Source of the DNA: Ardenticatenales bacterium
GTDB lineage: Bacteria; Chloroflexota; Anaerolineae; Ardenticatenales; Ardenticatenaceae
Direction of reading: 5' to 3'
Length of the DNA stretch: 64,000 nucleotides
NCBI GenBank assembly: GCA_020634795.1
Contig: JACKAZ010000001.1
Coordinates: forward strand, 248,001-312,000
The position numbers were made by a program, and so were the translations under genes. This document shows positions 24,351 to 33,848 of this stretch, one piece after another (position 1 is the stretch's first letter; each line of letters opens with the position of its first letter). The notes beneath the pieces were generated by a model. It did no database searches and was not told where the DNA came from. It saw only the letters and a list, made by a program, of their open reading frames with translations.

Positions 24351-25282
24351 GCGTGGGGCGCGACCTGCTCTGGCCCACCGATTGGCAGACGTACGAATTG
24401 CTCGACAGCGGCGATGGGATGCGGCTGGAGCGCTTTGGCGATCTCACGCTGGCCCGTCCCGAGCCGCAAGCGCTCTGGCGACGGCGGCTGCCCGACGGCC
24501 CGTGGCGGGCGGCGGACGCCACCTTCGACGGCGAGAGCGACCGTTGGCGGCGGCGCAAGGGGGTCCGCGACCCGTGGCAGATGCGCCACGGCGATCTCCG
24601 TTTCGAGCTGCGGCTGACCCCCTTTCGCCACACCGGTCTCTTTCCCGAACAGGCCGTCAATTGGCAATGGATGCATGATCTGATCGTGGCGGCCCGCCGC
24701 CCGATCCGTCTGCTCAACCTCTTCGCCTACACGGGCCTTGCCACGTTGGCCGCCGCACGGGCGGGTGCCGAAGTCACCCATGTCGATGCCTCGAAGCCCG
24801 CGATGGCGTGGGCGCGGCAGAACCAGACGCTTTCAAACTTAGAGGCCGCGCCGATCCGCTGGCTGCTGGACGATGCGCTCAAATTCGTGCAGCGCGAAGC
24901 GCGGCGGGGCAATCGGTACGACGGCATCATGCTTGATCCGCCCGCCTACGGCCGTGGGCCTAAGGGCGAGCTTTGGCGTTTCAGCGAGGGTTTCCCCACG
25001 CTGATGGAAGCGCTCCGTCCGCTCCTGTCCGACAGGCCGCTCTTGCTGCTGGTCAATGCCTATTCCATCACCGAAAGCCCGCTTGTGCTGCACCATCTGG
25101 TCGATCAACTGATGGCCAATCACGGCGGAACCGTCAGTTCCGGCGAGCTGGCGCTGCGCGAATCCGGCCCCGACGGCCGGCTGCTTCCCACCTCCTTGTT
25201 CGCCCGCTGGAGCGGCACGGCAACGCGGGACGGCAACGCAGAACGTAGAACGCAGAACGCAGAACGAGCGCATAGCGCATAG
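24347..25282 (+). CDS. Class I SAM-dependent methyltransferase, RlmI/RlmK-like
   Basis: 311 aa. After an N-terminal beta region come the SAM-binding motif LLNLFAYTGLATLAAARAGA (about 125-145), VTHVDASKPAM, the second acidic residue near LLDDALKF, and the catalytic-type motif DGIMLDPPAYGRG. L-D-P-P is characteristic of 23S rRNA cytosine-C5 methyltransferases related to RlmI and PF10672. The last 20 codons (after FARWSG) run through a string of CGCAGAACG repeats, so the C-terminus has been extended into repeat sequence. It is coupled to the HD gene by ATGA. Confidence 0.85.
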   Translation: MSVGRDLLWPTDWQTYELLDSGDGMRLERFGDLTLARPEPQALWRRRLPDGPWRAADATFDGESDRWRRRKGVRDPWQMRHGDLRFELRLTPFRHTGLFPEQAVNWQWMHDLIVAARRPIRLLNLFAYTGLATLAAARAGAEVTHVDASKPAMAWARQNQTLSNLEAAPIRWLLDDALKFVQREARRGNRYDGIMLDPPAYGRGPKGELWRFSEGFPTLMEALRPLLSDRPLLLLVNAYSITESPLVLHHLVDQLMANHGGTVSSGELALRESGPDGRLLPTSLFARWSGTATRDGNAERRTQNAERAHSA

Positions 25283-25283
25283 C
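25237..25283. repeat. CGCAGAACG short tandem words at the end of the methyltransferase gene
   Basis: Words CGCAGAACG, TAGAACGCAGAACGCAGAACG and GCGCATAGCGCATAGCG lie in sequence. They encode the atypical tail RRTQNAERAHSA of the methyltransferase. The reverse complement (CGTTCTGCG) recurs at 12503, 31789 and 53233. Confidence 0.75.
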
Positions 25284-25425
25284 GAAGGGGCGACGTTGGA
25301 AAATCTCTTGTCGCTCTGCGCATGTGACGGATCGGGCCCGCGCCACCCATCGTCCCGCCGCACCGTCTCGCGCAGTGTAAGTAACCTGTACTCACTACCC
25401 AATCCTGAGCACCCACTACTGCCCC

Positions 25426-27450
25426 ATGGCGATCCTAACCTTCAACAACCTCTCCCAATCCTTCGGTGCCGAAGATATCTTCACCGGCCTTTCCGGCGCG
25501 GTGGAGCATGGTGCCCGCATCGGCCTTATTGGCGCGAATGGTATCGGCAAGACGACGCTGCTGCGACTTCTGGCGGGGCTGGATCAGCCCACGGCTGGCG
25601 AGATTTTTGTGGCGCGTGGCATCCGTCTCGGCTACCTGCGCCAAGAAGCGGCGCAGGCGCTGGCGGGCCACGATCACTCCGTTTTTCAGGAGATGCTGAC
25701 CGTCTTCGCGCCGCTGCGTCAGCAGGAAGCGACGCTGCGCGCAATGGAAGCGAGGCTTGCAACGGGCGACGAAGCGCTCATCGCCCGTTACGGCGAGCTA
25801 CAGGAGCGCTTCGAACGGGCGGGCGGCTACGCCTACGAGCTACGCATCCAGCAGACGTTGGATGGCTTGGGCTTTGGGCAGGCCGATTGGCACAGCCCGC
25901 TCGCCCACCTGAGCGGCGGGCAGATGACCCGCGCCCTGCTCGCCCGACTCCTGCTCGAACGGCCCGATCTGCTGATCCTCGACGAGCCGACCAACCACCT
26001 CGATATTGGCGCTGTGGAATGGCTGGAACAGATGTTGCGCCAATGGGAGGGGGCGCTGCTCGTCGTCAGCCACGACCGCTATTTCCTCGACAAGGCCGCC
26101 AATCGCATCTGGGAGATGGGGCCGTCCCACATCGAAAGCTATCGTGGCGGCTATCGCCAGTACACCGAGCAGCGTGAGGCCCGCTGGCTGCAACAACAGC
26201 AACTTTATGAAGCGGAGATGGCGCGGCTTCACAAAGAGTTGGCGTTTGTCCGCAAACATATCGCAGGGCAGAACACCGATATTGCGAAAGGGAAACTCAA
26301 GCGCTTGACGCGCGACGTCGTGGCGATTGAGGAGCTGGGATGGGGCGCGGCGCAGGGCGCGAAGTGGTCCGAGATCAGTGCCGAACTGGACAAACGGGTG
26401 CGCCCGTTGCCCGTGGGTGAAGTGGCTGAGCGGTTGGGCCAACTGCGCCCCCCGCTCACCCGTCCGCCCCATCTGGCGATGCGGCTCTTGCCGCCCGGTC
26501 GCAGCGGCGAGGTGGTGCTGAAAAGCGAAGGCTTGGTGGTGGGCTACCCAGGCACACGGCTCTTCGCCGCCGATGACATCAGCCTGCTACGCGGCGAATG
26601 TGCGGCACTGATCGGCCCCAACGGGGCGGGCAAAAGCACCTTTCTGCGCACCGTGTTGGGTGAATTGCCGTCGCTGGCGGGCCACGCCACCCTCGGTCTG
26701 AATCTGCAGGTTGCCTATTTCGCGCAGGCGCACGAAGGGCTGGACCGCGACGACACGGTGTTGCAGGCGCTGCGCCGCCAAGCGCCTGCCTTGCAGGAAG
26801 GCCAGGCCCGCGATCTGCTGGCCCAATACCTCTTTCGCGGGGATGATGTATGGAAACGGGTCGATGCGTTGAGCGGTGGAGAGCGGGGCCGTTTGGCGCT
26901 GGCGATTTTGGCGCAGCAGGGGGCCAATCTGTTGCTGCTGGACGAGCCGACCAACCACTTGGACATCCCCTCACAAGAGGTGTTGGAAGAGGCGCTCAAC
27001 CGCTTCCCCGGCACGATTCTGCTCGTTTCCCACGACCGCTATTTAGTGGCCGAGCTGGCAACCCAAGTCTGGGAGGTGGCGGGCGGTCGTCTGACGGTCT
27101 TCCCCGGCCGTTACGACGAACTGATGGCGCGGCGTAACGCCGAAAACGCCGCGCAACGCGAGGTCAAAAGCAGCGAAATGAGCGCCGCCGACCCCTCGGA
27201 GGGCGCTGCCCCTGCCGCGTTGAGCAAGGGAGAAATCCAGCGCCGACAATGGCGGCTCAACGAGTTGGAGCAAGAGATTGAAGCGGTGGAGGGTGCGCTT
27301 ACCTTGCAAAGCGCGGCGCTACAGCGCAGCACCGAGCAGGGCGATGTCGAGGCGCTGCGTCGCCACAGCGATGACTACGCCGCGACCGAGGCGCGGCTGG
27401 AGACGTTGATGGCGGAGTGGGGGACGATCGTTGAAGAGTTGGGGGGATAG
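25426..27450 (+). CDS. ABC-F family ATPase (EttA/Uup-like)
   Basis: 674 aa, two ABC cassettes on one chain and no membrane segments. First: GANGIGKTT, LSGGQMTRALLARLL and LLILDEPTNHLDI. Second: GPNGAGKST, LSGGERGRLALAILA and LLLLDEPTNHLDI. The P-site linker between them (about 240-300) is charged and helical. The C-terminal 70 residues (QRRQWRLNELEQEIEAVEGA) form a coiled coil as in Uup. ABC-F proteins bind the ribosomal E site and relieve stalling or protect from antibiotics. Which subgroup is unclear. No resistance context is visible. Confidence 0.93.
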   Translation: MAILTFNNLSQSFGAEDIFTGLSGAVEHGARIGLIGANGIGKTTLLRLLAGLDQPTAGEIFVARGIRLGYLRQEAAQALAGHDHSVFQEMLTVFAPLRQQEATLRAMEARLATGDEALIARYGELQERFERAGGYAYELRIQQTLDGLGFGQADWHSPLAHLSGGQMTRALLARLLLERPDLLILDEPTNHLDIGAVEWLEQMLRQWEGALLVVSHDRYFLDKAANRIWEMGPSHIESYRGGYRQYTEQREARWLQQQQLYEAEMARLHKELAFVRKHIAGQNTDIAKGKLKRLTRDVVAIEELGWGAAQGAKWSEISAELDKRVRPLPVGEVAERLGQLRPPLTRPPHLAMRLLPPGRSGEVVLKSEGLVVGYPGTRLFAADDISLLRGECAALIGPNGAGKSTFLRTVLGELPSLAGHATLGLNLQVAYFAQAHEGLDRDDTVLQALRRQAPALQEGQARDLLAQYLFRGDDVWKRVDALSGGERGRLALAILAQQGANLLLLDEPTNHLDIPSQEVLEEALNRFPGTILLVSHDRYLVAELATQVWEVAGGRLTVFPGRYDELMARRNAENAAQREVKSSEMSAADPSEGAAPAALSKGEIQRRQWRLNELEQEIEAVEGALTLQSAALQRSTEQGDVEALRRHSDDYAATEARLETLMAEWGTIVEELGG

Positions 27451-27566
27451 AGATAGAGAACGGCGTCGTCATGCGCGCTGGCGCACCACGGAGGATGAAC
27501 GTAGCATGGGACGATGGAGGGTGCGGGGGTGGTGAGCTTTCCAGCGCGTGAAATGCGCATCCCCCG

Positions 27567-28514
27567 TCATGAGCGAGCATTCGCCCTCTCGTGCGCGGAA
27601 CGCTTGAATGCCAACGCCGTTGCCACTTGGGCCGCGACGCGGGCGTTGTTTTTCAGCAGTGCCAGATTGCTTTGTAGCGTCCGGCCCTCGCTTCGCGTGG
27701 CGAGTTCGCCGAGCAGGAACGGCGTCAGTTCAGAGCCACTCACGTTGCGTGCCATCGCTTCCCGTTGCGCCGCCTGGACCCAACGCTGCATCTGCGTCGC
27801 CTCCAACGCCGTCTCTGGCGGCGGGGGGACAGCGAGCAGAATGCCGCTGCGCCCCAACGCCAGATGCGCGTCAATCAGCCGTGCCGCCGCGGTCGCATCC
27901 TCCACCCGTCTGTCGACATAGCGTCCGCTCGTGCGGGAGTAGAAGGCCGGCATCTCGTCGCTTTGCCAGCCCAGCAGCGGCACCCCCCAGCTCTCCAACC
28001 ATTCGCACGTGCGCGGCAGGTCCAGAATCGCTTTCGCGCCGCTGCTGACCACACAGACCGGAATCGTGGCGAGCGCAGGCAGGTCGGCACTGATATCCAT
28101 CCCATCACCGGGGTGTACGCCGCCGATCCCGCCTGTCGCGAAGATGGCAATACCCGCCGCCTGTGCGGCCCACATCGTGGCCGCGACCGTGGTCGCGCCC
28201 AGCGCCCTGTCCGCCAAGACGAGGCCCAGGTTACGCAAGCTGATCTTCGCAACATGGGCTTCGGTGGCCAGTCGTTCGAGCAACGAGTCGTCCAAGCCGA
28301 TCTGTAGCTGTCCCTCGGCAAGGGCGATGGTCGCGGGGGTAGCCCCGCCGTCGCGGACGATCTGCTCCATCTCACGGGCCAGCGCGAGATTCTGCGGGTA
28401 AGGCAGTCCGTGGGAGATCACGGTACTTTCGAGCGCCACGACCGGCTTCCCCTCGGCAAGGGCGGCGCGCAGCTCCTCACTCATGCGCAAGGCTTCGTGT
28501 AGTGATTTATTCAT
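27567..28514 (-). CDS. psuG: Pseudouridine-5'-phosphate glycosidase PsuG
   Basis: 315 aa. Splits pseudouridine 5'-phosphate into uracil and ribose 5-phosphate. Signature stretches: VVALESTVISHGLPYPQN, GGATPATIALAEGQLQIGL, ATTVAATMWAAQAAGI, FATGGIGGVH, and the lysine-containing VVSSGAKAILDLP. Length and layout match E. coli PsuG (about 312 aa). The pseudouridine kinase partner PsuK is not next to it. A pseudouridine synthase gene (28674) lies upstream on the same strand; this may be chance. Confidence 0.95.
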   Translation of the reverse strand: MNKSLHEALRMSEELRAALAEGKPVVALESTVISHGLPYPQNLALAREMEQIVRDGGATPATIALAEGQLQIGLDDSLLERLATEAHVAKISLRNLGLVLADRALGATTVAATMWAAQAAGIAIFATGGIGGVHPGDGMDISADLPALATIPVCVVSSGAKAILDLPRTCEWLESWGVPLLGWQSDEMPAFYSRTSGRYVDRRVEDATAAARLIDAHLALGRSGILLAVPPPPETALEATQMQRWVQAAQREAMARNVSGSELTPFLLGELATRSEGRTLQSNLALLKNNARVAAQVATALAFKRSAHERANARS

Positions 28515-28673
28515 GCGAGTGCCGTAGAAGAGGGTTGTTGGATGATGGATGTCTTTGTTTAGCGAGTAGTAATGCCACGTATCCTATGCTCCCTTACATC
28601 CTGTTGCTGATAAGAGGGTGCGAGAGGATTGCCGCCTCCCGCTGGTGCCTTCGACCCGCTCCGGGGGCCGCCA

Positions 28674-29600
28674 TCAGGGATCGTCAACCCGTCGAAAGCC
28701 ATCCAGATAGCGTCGCAGCTCTATAGGCAGCGGGGCGGCGAAGGTGCGTTCCTCGCCACTCGGCAGCCGGATGGTTAGCGATTCAGCGTGGAGAAAGTGG
28801 CGGTTGAGCGGAGGCAGGGGAGAGCGGCGCGGCCCGTACAGCGCGTCTCCCACCACGGGCAGGCCAATCGCCGCCAGATGGACGCGAATCTGATGGGTGC
28901 GGCCGCTCACGGGGGTCAGACGCAGCAGCGTGGCTTCTTCTTGGTAGCGCTGAACCGTTTCGAAATGAGTCGTTGCTGGCCGTCCATCCGCCACCACGGC
29001 CCGTTTCTGGCGTTGGGTAGGGTGGCGGCCAATCGGCCCCTGGATGGTGCCGGTCGCAGTTTCTGGCGTCCCATGAGTCAGCGCGAGATAGCGCTTAGTG
29101 GTGGCACGGTTGCGGAACTGCGTCTGAAGCGCTTGGCGTGCCGCGCTGCTTTTGGCCGCGATCAACACCCCGCTCGTGTCGCGGTCAAGGCGATGGACAA
29201 TGCCGGGTCGGTCACGTTGGGCCTCGTCGTCAATGGCCGCGTGGGCCAACAAGGCGTTGACCAAGGTCGCACCCGCGTGGCCCGGCGCGGGATGAACGAC
29301 GAGGCCCGCTGCTTTGTCCAGGACGATCACATCGTCGTCCTCATAGAGGATCGACAGGGGAATCGCTTCGGGTTGGGGGCTGTCGGGGGGCGGGTCGGGG
29401 CGCTGTAAGGCAATCACGTCCCCCGCCGCCAATGCAACGCCGGGCTTGGGCGGTGGAGTTCCGTTCAACAGAATGCCTGCCTCACCCAGCAGCCGCTTGA
29501 TCTGCGAACGGGACAGCTCGCTTTGCTGATCGGCCAGCCAGCGATCGAGCCGTTGCCCCGCTGCGGAGGCAGGCACGACAAACCGACGCGCTTCGCTCAC
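28674..29600 (-). CDS. RluD-family pseudouridine synthase
   Basis: 308 aa. An N-terminal S4 RNA-binding domain (RLDRWLADQQSELSRSQIKR) precedes a catalytic domain with the key HRLDRDTSGVLIAAKS (catalytic Asp after R-L). KRYLALTHG and GRTHQIRVHLAAIGLPVVGD also match RluA/RluC/RluD. It would make pseudouridine in 23S rRNA. RluD is the best fit by architecture, but the target site cannot be told. A GTG start (29600) follows the lspA stop by 6 bases; the lspA-rluD pair is a common operon. Confidence 0.93.
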   Translation of the reverse strand: MSEARRFVVPASAAGQRLDRWLADQQSELSRSQIKRLLGEAGILLNGTPPPKPGVALAAGDVIALQRPDPPPDSPQPEAIPLSILYEDDDVIVLDKAAGLVVHPAPGHAGATLVNALLAHAAIDDEAQRDRPGIVHRLDRDTSGVLIAAKSSAARQALQTQFRNRATTKRYLALTHGTPETATGTIQGPIGRHPTQRQKRAVVADGRPATTHFETVQRYQEEATLLRLTPVSGRTHQIRVHLAAIGLPVVGDALYGPRRSPLPPLNRHFLHAESLTIRLPSGEERTFAAPLPIELRRYLDGFRRVDDP

Positions 29601-29606
29601 GGTCGG

Positions 29607-30155
29607 CTAGTCCAAGGACGACAGTGCCGCGTCGTCCCTCATCCGAAGCCGCTGCTTCTCCTGCTGATCCTCGCGCGTCAGCACCAACGCCAACAGCAGC
29701 GTGCCGACCACCACCGCCGAATCCGCGACATTAAAGATGGCGAAATTACCGATGTGGATGAAGTCGGTCACCCAGCCCAAGCGCAGACGGTCGATCAGGT
29801 TACCGAGGGCGCCGCCCAACTGCATGCCCAAAATCAGGAACATCCACCAATGATGGCGCGGCAGACGGGGAGCGTACCAGAGAATGCCGAGACTGACGAC
29901 CACGGCGACCGCCACAAAGAACCAGCCTGCCGATTTGAACATACCAAAGGCGGCCCCCGGATTTTTGATGTGGGTGAAGGCGAACAGCTCAAGGAGGGGG
30001 GTACCGGCCCAAGGCCGCCACGTCTCGTTGATCGCCAACCAATCAATGATCTCGGCCTTGGTCCATTGGTCGAGCAATAGGACGAGCAGGGCGGTCAGTG
30101 GCAACAGCCAGCGCCATGACCGCCGTCGTGGGGGAGTCGGAGTCGAATCTATCAT
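29607..30155 (-). CDS. lspA: Lipoprotein signal peptidase LspA (signal peptidase II)
   Basis: 182 aa with four TM helices. Conserved blocks: LDQWTKAEI, HIKNPGAAFGMF, GGALGNLIDRLRLGWVTDF and FNVADSAVVVG. The two catalytic aspartates are those in NLIDR and NVADS. It cleaves prolipoproteins before the lipid-modified Cys. ActE in this window has such a lipobox. ATG 30155 was chosen; a TTG 12 codons upstream is open but less likely. The C-terminal tail is longer and more charged than usual. Confidence 0.95.
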   Translation of the reverse strand: MIDSTPTPPRRRSWRWLLPLTALLVLLLDQWTKAEIIDWLAINETWRPWAGTPLLELFAFTHIKNPGAAFGMFKSAGWFFVAVAVVVSLGILWYAPRLPRHHWWMFLILGMQLGGALGNLIDRLRLGWVTDFIHIGNFAIFNVADSAVVVGTLLLALVLTREDQQEKQRLRMRDDAALSSLD

Positions 30156-30468
30156 AGGCAGGATTGTACGGAGCAGCCGCGCGAAGGTCAAAGCGGGGAG
30201 CGGATGGCGGCGCGTGTTTTTGGCCGCTCGGCCAAGAGGCTGGGTTGTCTTTGGACGCTTGGGGTGTGGAGAATAGCGAATGGCAAAGGGGGAGATAGCG
30301 GTCCGCGTAATGTCGCGCTACTCCACTTTCTGCTTATTGCTTTGGCAAGGCTCAACACGCAACAGCAAGCCCTTATGACGCTGCCCGACCTCATAAGCCG
30401 CCCATGCGCGATGCACCAAACGTCATTATGCCGGGCACGCAAACCATCCCACCGAGCCGATGCGACTG
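30156..30468. other. Gene-free stretch
   Basis: About 310 bases between the lspA start and the end of the phosphofructokinase gene. It has one small hairpin (TTGGCC-GCTC-GGCCAA near 30220-30235) with no T-tract in the direction that would terminate pfk. No other structure was seen. Confidence 0.5.
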
Positions 30469-31587
30469 TCACACCAATTCGAACTCATCCCCAAACGAGA
30501 TGCCCAGATCGCGGGAGGTGAGCATCGTGTCGCAGTCGAGCGGGACGGCCTTCATGCGACTCGTCGCCTCGGAAAGCGGCACGTACGCCACGTTCGGCGG
30601 GTCGAGCGCCACCATGATGCCCCGTTCACCTGCCGCTAGGGCACGCACCGCAGCGGCGCCGAAGCGTAACGAGATGAGACGGTCGCGGGGGGTGGGGGTG
30701 CCACCGCGCACCAAGTGGCCCAGCGACACCGATCGTGTCTCGACCCCCGTCAGCGCGCGGATCTGTGCCGCGACCCGCGCCCCGATCCCGCCCAACTGCT
30801 CGGCGCGCCCGATCTCGCGGGCCACGACCGCTCGCTGTCCGTCGATCTCCGTGGCCCCTTCGGCCACCACCACGATGGCAAAGGTCGAAGTATCGTACCG
30901 TTGGCGGATTTTCTCGGCGACCCGATTCATATCGTAGGGGATTTCGGGGATCAAGATCACATCCGCCGAGCCCGCCAGCCCCACGTGCAGGGCGATCCAG
31001 CCCGCGTAGCGGCCCATCACTTCTACCACGATTGTCCGTTTGTGTGATTCGGCGGTGGAATGGAGCCGGTCGACACATTCGGTGCCAAAGGAGACTGCGG
31101 TATCGAAGCCGAAGGTCACCACCGTGCCATCGAGGTCGTTGTCAATCGTCTTCGGCACGCCGATCACGGGCAGCCCTTTTTGGTTGAGCTGGTTGGCGAT
31201 CCCCAGCGACCCATCGCCGCCAACCGCGATCAATGCGTCGATGCCGTGCTCATCGAATTTGGCCAGCAACTCGCCGCTCAGGTCGATCGTGCGCCAACTG
31301 CCGTCCTCGTTCTGCACCGGATATTCGAGCGGATTGCCCTTGTTGGTGGTGCCAAGGATCGTGCCGCCAAGATGGGTGATGCCCCGCACGCTTTTGCGGT
31401 TTAGATCGATCAGTCCTTCCCCATGTCGACACGTCTCGGGAAAGAGCAGCCCGTTGTACCCCTCGCGGATGCCTACGACTTCCCAGCCGCGATGTTCTGC
31501 CGCGATGGTCGCCGCGCGGATCACCGCGTTGAGGCCGGGCGCATCGCCGCCCCCCGTGTTAATCGCAATCTTTTTGATCGTCTTCAT
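30469..31587 (-). CDS. 6-phosphofructokinase (PfkA superfamily; ATP or PPi donor unclear)
   Basis: 372 aa. Starts MKTIKKIAINTGGGDAPGLN. The donor-site motif is VGGDGSL, with Gly at the position that favours ATP, but the next motif is GVPKTIDNDLDGT, where Lys rather than Gly favours pyrophosphate or group III enzymes. Fructose-6-phosphate contacts are present in VVEVMGRYAGWIAL and GHLVRGGTPTPRDR. It carries out the committed step of glycolysis, or the reversible PPi reaction. RBS AGGAG precedes ATG 31587. It is longer than E. coli PfkA (320 aa), as is typical for group III. Confidence 0.92.
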   Translation of the reverse strand: MKTIKKIAINTGGGDAPGLNAVIRAATIAAEHRGWEVVGIREGYNGLLFPETCRHGEGLIDLNRKSVRGITHLGGTILGTTNKGNPLEYPVQNEDGSWRTIDLSGELLAKFDEHGIDALIAVGGDGSLGIANQLNQKGLPVIGVPKTIDNDLDGTVVTFGFDTAVSFGTECVDRLHSTAESHKRTIVVEVMGRYAGWIALHVGLAGSADVILIPEIPYDMNRVAEKIRQRYDTSTFAIVVVAEGATEIDGQRAVVAREIGRAEQLGGIGARVAAQIRALTGVETRSVSLGHLVRGGTPTPRDRLISLRFGAAAVRALAAGERGIMVALDPPNVAYVPLSEATSRMKAVPLDCDTMLTSRDLGISFGDEFELV

Positions 31588-31785
31588 CTTTTGCTCCTTT
31601 GATCATTGCGCGCCCCCTCATGATAAAGGCAACTGCCAAAGTTGGGAAATGGGCGGGGCGAGTGGCGTTCGATGCCGATTCTCGATTGGCGACGGCCAAG
31701 TGGAATTTGCCCTCCCATCACGTCAGCCGCGTGCCGACACACCCCCTATCACCCCACTCCCATTCGTCACAAGACGGATCGTTAT

Positions 31786-31835
31786 CCGTTCTGCGTTCTG
31801 CGTTATCCGTTCTGCGTTTCCCGTTCCCCCGTTCC
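31786..31835. repeat. TTCTGCGTT short tandem words
   Basis: Overlapping CCGTTCTGCGTT and CGTTCCCCGTTCC-like words lie 45 bases before the alpha/beta hydrolase gene. The words match those at 12503 and, reversed, those at 25237 and 53233. Non-coding. Confidence 0.7.
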
Positions 31836-31878
31836 ATGATATCCTTCTGCGCCTTCAATCAACACGACCGAGTGAACC

Positions 31879-32673
31879 ATGGACGACGGCGACTCCTGCT
31901 ATCAAACAATGACACTGCCCGACGGCCAGCCCTTGGCCTACGTGGACGTGGGCGAAGGGCTGCCGATGCTGCTGATGCATGGCTTTACCGGGACGGCGAC
32001 CTCGCACTGCGGCGCGTTGCTGCGCCACTGGCGGGGTCAGTACCGCGTGATCGCGCCGGACATGCGTGGCTACGGGCGCAGCCAGCCGCCAGGACGGTCG
32101 TTCCCCGCTGACTTCTATGAACAGGATGTGCGTGACATGGTCTCGCTGATCGACCATCTGGCGTTGCCGCCCGTGCTGGCGGTCGGTTTCAGCGATGGGG
32201 CGGAGAACGCGCTGCTGCTGGCGGCGCGCGCCCCGGAGCGGGTGCGAGCGGCGGTGGGGTGGGGGGTATCAGGCGTGATGTCGCGGGCGATGGTGGAAGC
32301 GGTGCAACGTTGGCTGCCCGCAGAGCGGCTGCTGAAGGACGAGCCGGACTGGGTCGCGCAGATCGTGGCGCGCCATGGGGAGGCGCACTTTCCGTCGATG
32401 GTAGAGGGTTGGGTGCGGGCCGCCGAAGCCATCTATGCCGGTGGCGGCAACATCTGCTTGGCGCAGGCCAGTGCCGTGCGTTGCCCCACGCTGCTTCTCA
32501 ATGGGGTGGGCGAAGTGGGGAACACGCGGGATGATCTTCATCGGCTTGCCGCGCAGATCGCGGATGTCACCGTGGAAATCGTCGCGGGGGCGGGCCACGC
32601 CATTCACCAAGATCGCCCCCGCGAATTCACGCGGCGGGTCGATGCCTTCCTGCAACGCCTCGGCGAGGCGTAA
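31879..32673 (+). CDS. Alpha/beta hydrolase
   Basis: 264 aa. The oxyanion-hole motif is LLMHGFTGTA (about 33-42), the nucleophile elbow is VGFSDGAEN with Ser at about 115, the acid lies in the segment before strand 7, and the catalytic His is in GAGHAIHQD (about 241). DMRGYGRS is also typical. It is in the same broad group as haloalkane dehalogenases, esterases and lyases; the substrate cannot be read. It faces the K+ channel gene tail to tail, 11 bases apart. Confidence 0.88.
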   Translation: MDDGDSCYQTMTLPDGQPLAYVDVGEGLPMLLMHGFTGTATSHCGALLRHWRGQYRVIAPDMRGYGRSQPPGRSFPADFYEQDVRDMVSLIDHLALPPVLAVGFSDGAENALLLAARAPERVRAAVGWGVSGVMSRAMVEAVQRWLPAERLLKDEPDWVAQIVARHGEAHFPSMVEGWVRAAEAIYAGGGNICLAQASAVRCPTLLLNGVGEVGNTRDDLHRLAAQIADVTVEIVAGAGHAIHQDRPREFTRRVDAFLQRLGEA

Positions 32674-32684
32674 GCAGGGGCAGA

Positions 32685-33728
32685 TCAGCGGCCGAGCGCT
32701 TCCAGATGGGGTAAGTTATGGGTGGGCACGACCACGATCATCACATCCCCTTGCGAAAGACGGTGGTTTGGGCCGGGGCTGATAAAGGTCTCACCATCCG
32801 GCGACACGATGGCCACGATGCTGGCGCCCCATTTCTCGCGCAGGCCACTCTCACTGAGCGTTTTGTTCTCCAGCGCAGAGCCTGGGTGGATCGTAACCTG
32901 ACCCATTTCGATATGTAGCTCTTCACTATAGACCACCGTCTCCAGAAAATCGTAAACCGCAGGGCGGACGAGCGCGAAGGCCATCCGCTGTCCGCCGATG
33001 ACGTAGGGGCTGGTCACGTGGTCGGCACCCGCGCGGACCAGCTTGCTTTCCATCTCACGGTTGGCGGCCCGTGCCACCACCGTCACATTAGGATTCAGCT
33101 CCTTCGCGCTCAGCACGATCAAGACATTTTCGGCGTCGCTGTTCACAACCGCCAACAAGCCGCAGGCCCGCATGATCCCGGCTTGCAGCAAGGCTTCGTC
33201 CGTAGTGGCATCCGCAATCACGTAGGGGATGCGCAGGTTGGCCAACTCTTCCCGCGTCTCGTCCGATTGGTCGATCACGACGAAATCGCGGTCACGGCGC
33301 AAAAACTCTTGCGAGATCTCCTGCCCCACACGGCCATACCCACAGACGATGAAGTGATTTTCCAAGCTTTCCAAACGATCTTGCATCCGTCGTTCTCCTA
33401 GGGTATTCCACCACCGTTGTGAAAAGACAATTTCGGCGGCGTTGCGTGCGGCGTAAGCAGCCAGAGTCAGCCCCGTGGCCAACAAGAGGATCGTGAAGCC
33501 GCGCCCCGTGGGGGAGAGGGGCGTGACCTCGCCGAAGCCCACCGTGGTGAGCGTGATGCTGGTCATATAAAGGCTATCGAGCAGTGACATCCCCTCGATC
33601 AGGTGATAGCCGATCGTGCCAAACAACATCACAAGGGCCAGCAGCAACAATGAAAACTGAAGTTGCTGCGTGGGGTCCCACTCGATAGTTCGTATGAAGT
33701 TACGAATGCGTTGAATCGTTGGGGTCAT
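32685..33728 (-). CDS. Two-TM potassium channel with cytoplasmic RCK domains
   Basis: 347 aa. TM1 (about 23-46), a pore loop with selectivity filter TTVGFGEV (about 62-69), and TM2 (about 78-98). Then an RCK-N/TrkA-N Rossmann domain (FIVCGYGRVGQEI) and an RCK-C domain (about 260-345). The closest known design is MthK/GsuK: ligand or nucleotide binding by the RCK ring opens the pore. T-V-G-F-G-E is a slight variant of T-V-G-Y-G. Confidence 0.92.
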   Translation of the reverse strand: MTPTIQRIRNFIRTIEWDPTQQLQFSLLLLALVMLFGTIGYHLIEGMSLLDSLYMTSITLTTVGFGEVTPLSPTGRGFTILLLATGLTLAAYAARNAAEIVFSQRWWNTLGERRMQDRLESLENHFIVCGYGRVGQEISQEFLRRDRDFVVIDQSDETREELANLRIPYVIADATTDEALLQAGIMRACGLLAVVNSDAENVLIVLSAKELNPNVTVVARAANREMESKLVRAGADHVTSPYVIGGQRMAFALVRPAVYDFLETVVYSEELHIEMGQVTIHPGSALENKTLSESGLREKWGASIVAIVSPDGETFISPGPNHRLSQGDVMIVVVPTHNLPHLEALGR

Positions 33729-33803
33729 ATCAGAGATCTGAAATCATGGGAGCATTGGCCCTCTTTTTATCACTCAATCATGTCGTATAGGGGCCAACTC
33801 GAC

Positions 33804-33836
33804 AAAAAAGGCAGCCCAGACGGGCTGCCTTTTATC
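33804..33836 (-). terminator. Rho-independent terminator after the CoA-binding gene
   Basis: A perfect 12-base stem (33806-33817 with 33822-33833) with 4-base loop AGAC. On the minus strand it is followed by a run of six T. It lies 13 bases past the stop of the leftward CoA-binding gene and before the K+ channel gene, so it separates the two. Confidence 0.9.
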
Positions 33837-33848
33837 GGTGATAGCGCG

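Noticed and set aside
30215..30240. Small hairpin after the phosphofructokinase gene as terminator
   Set aside because: Stem of only 6 bases, and the bases after it in the right direction are A, not T.
31599..32111. 170-codon plus-strand frame before the alpha/beta hydrolase
   Set aside because: It runs through TTCTGCGTT repeats and overlaps the hydrolase start in another frame. No domain.
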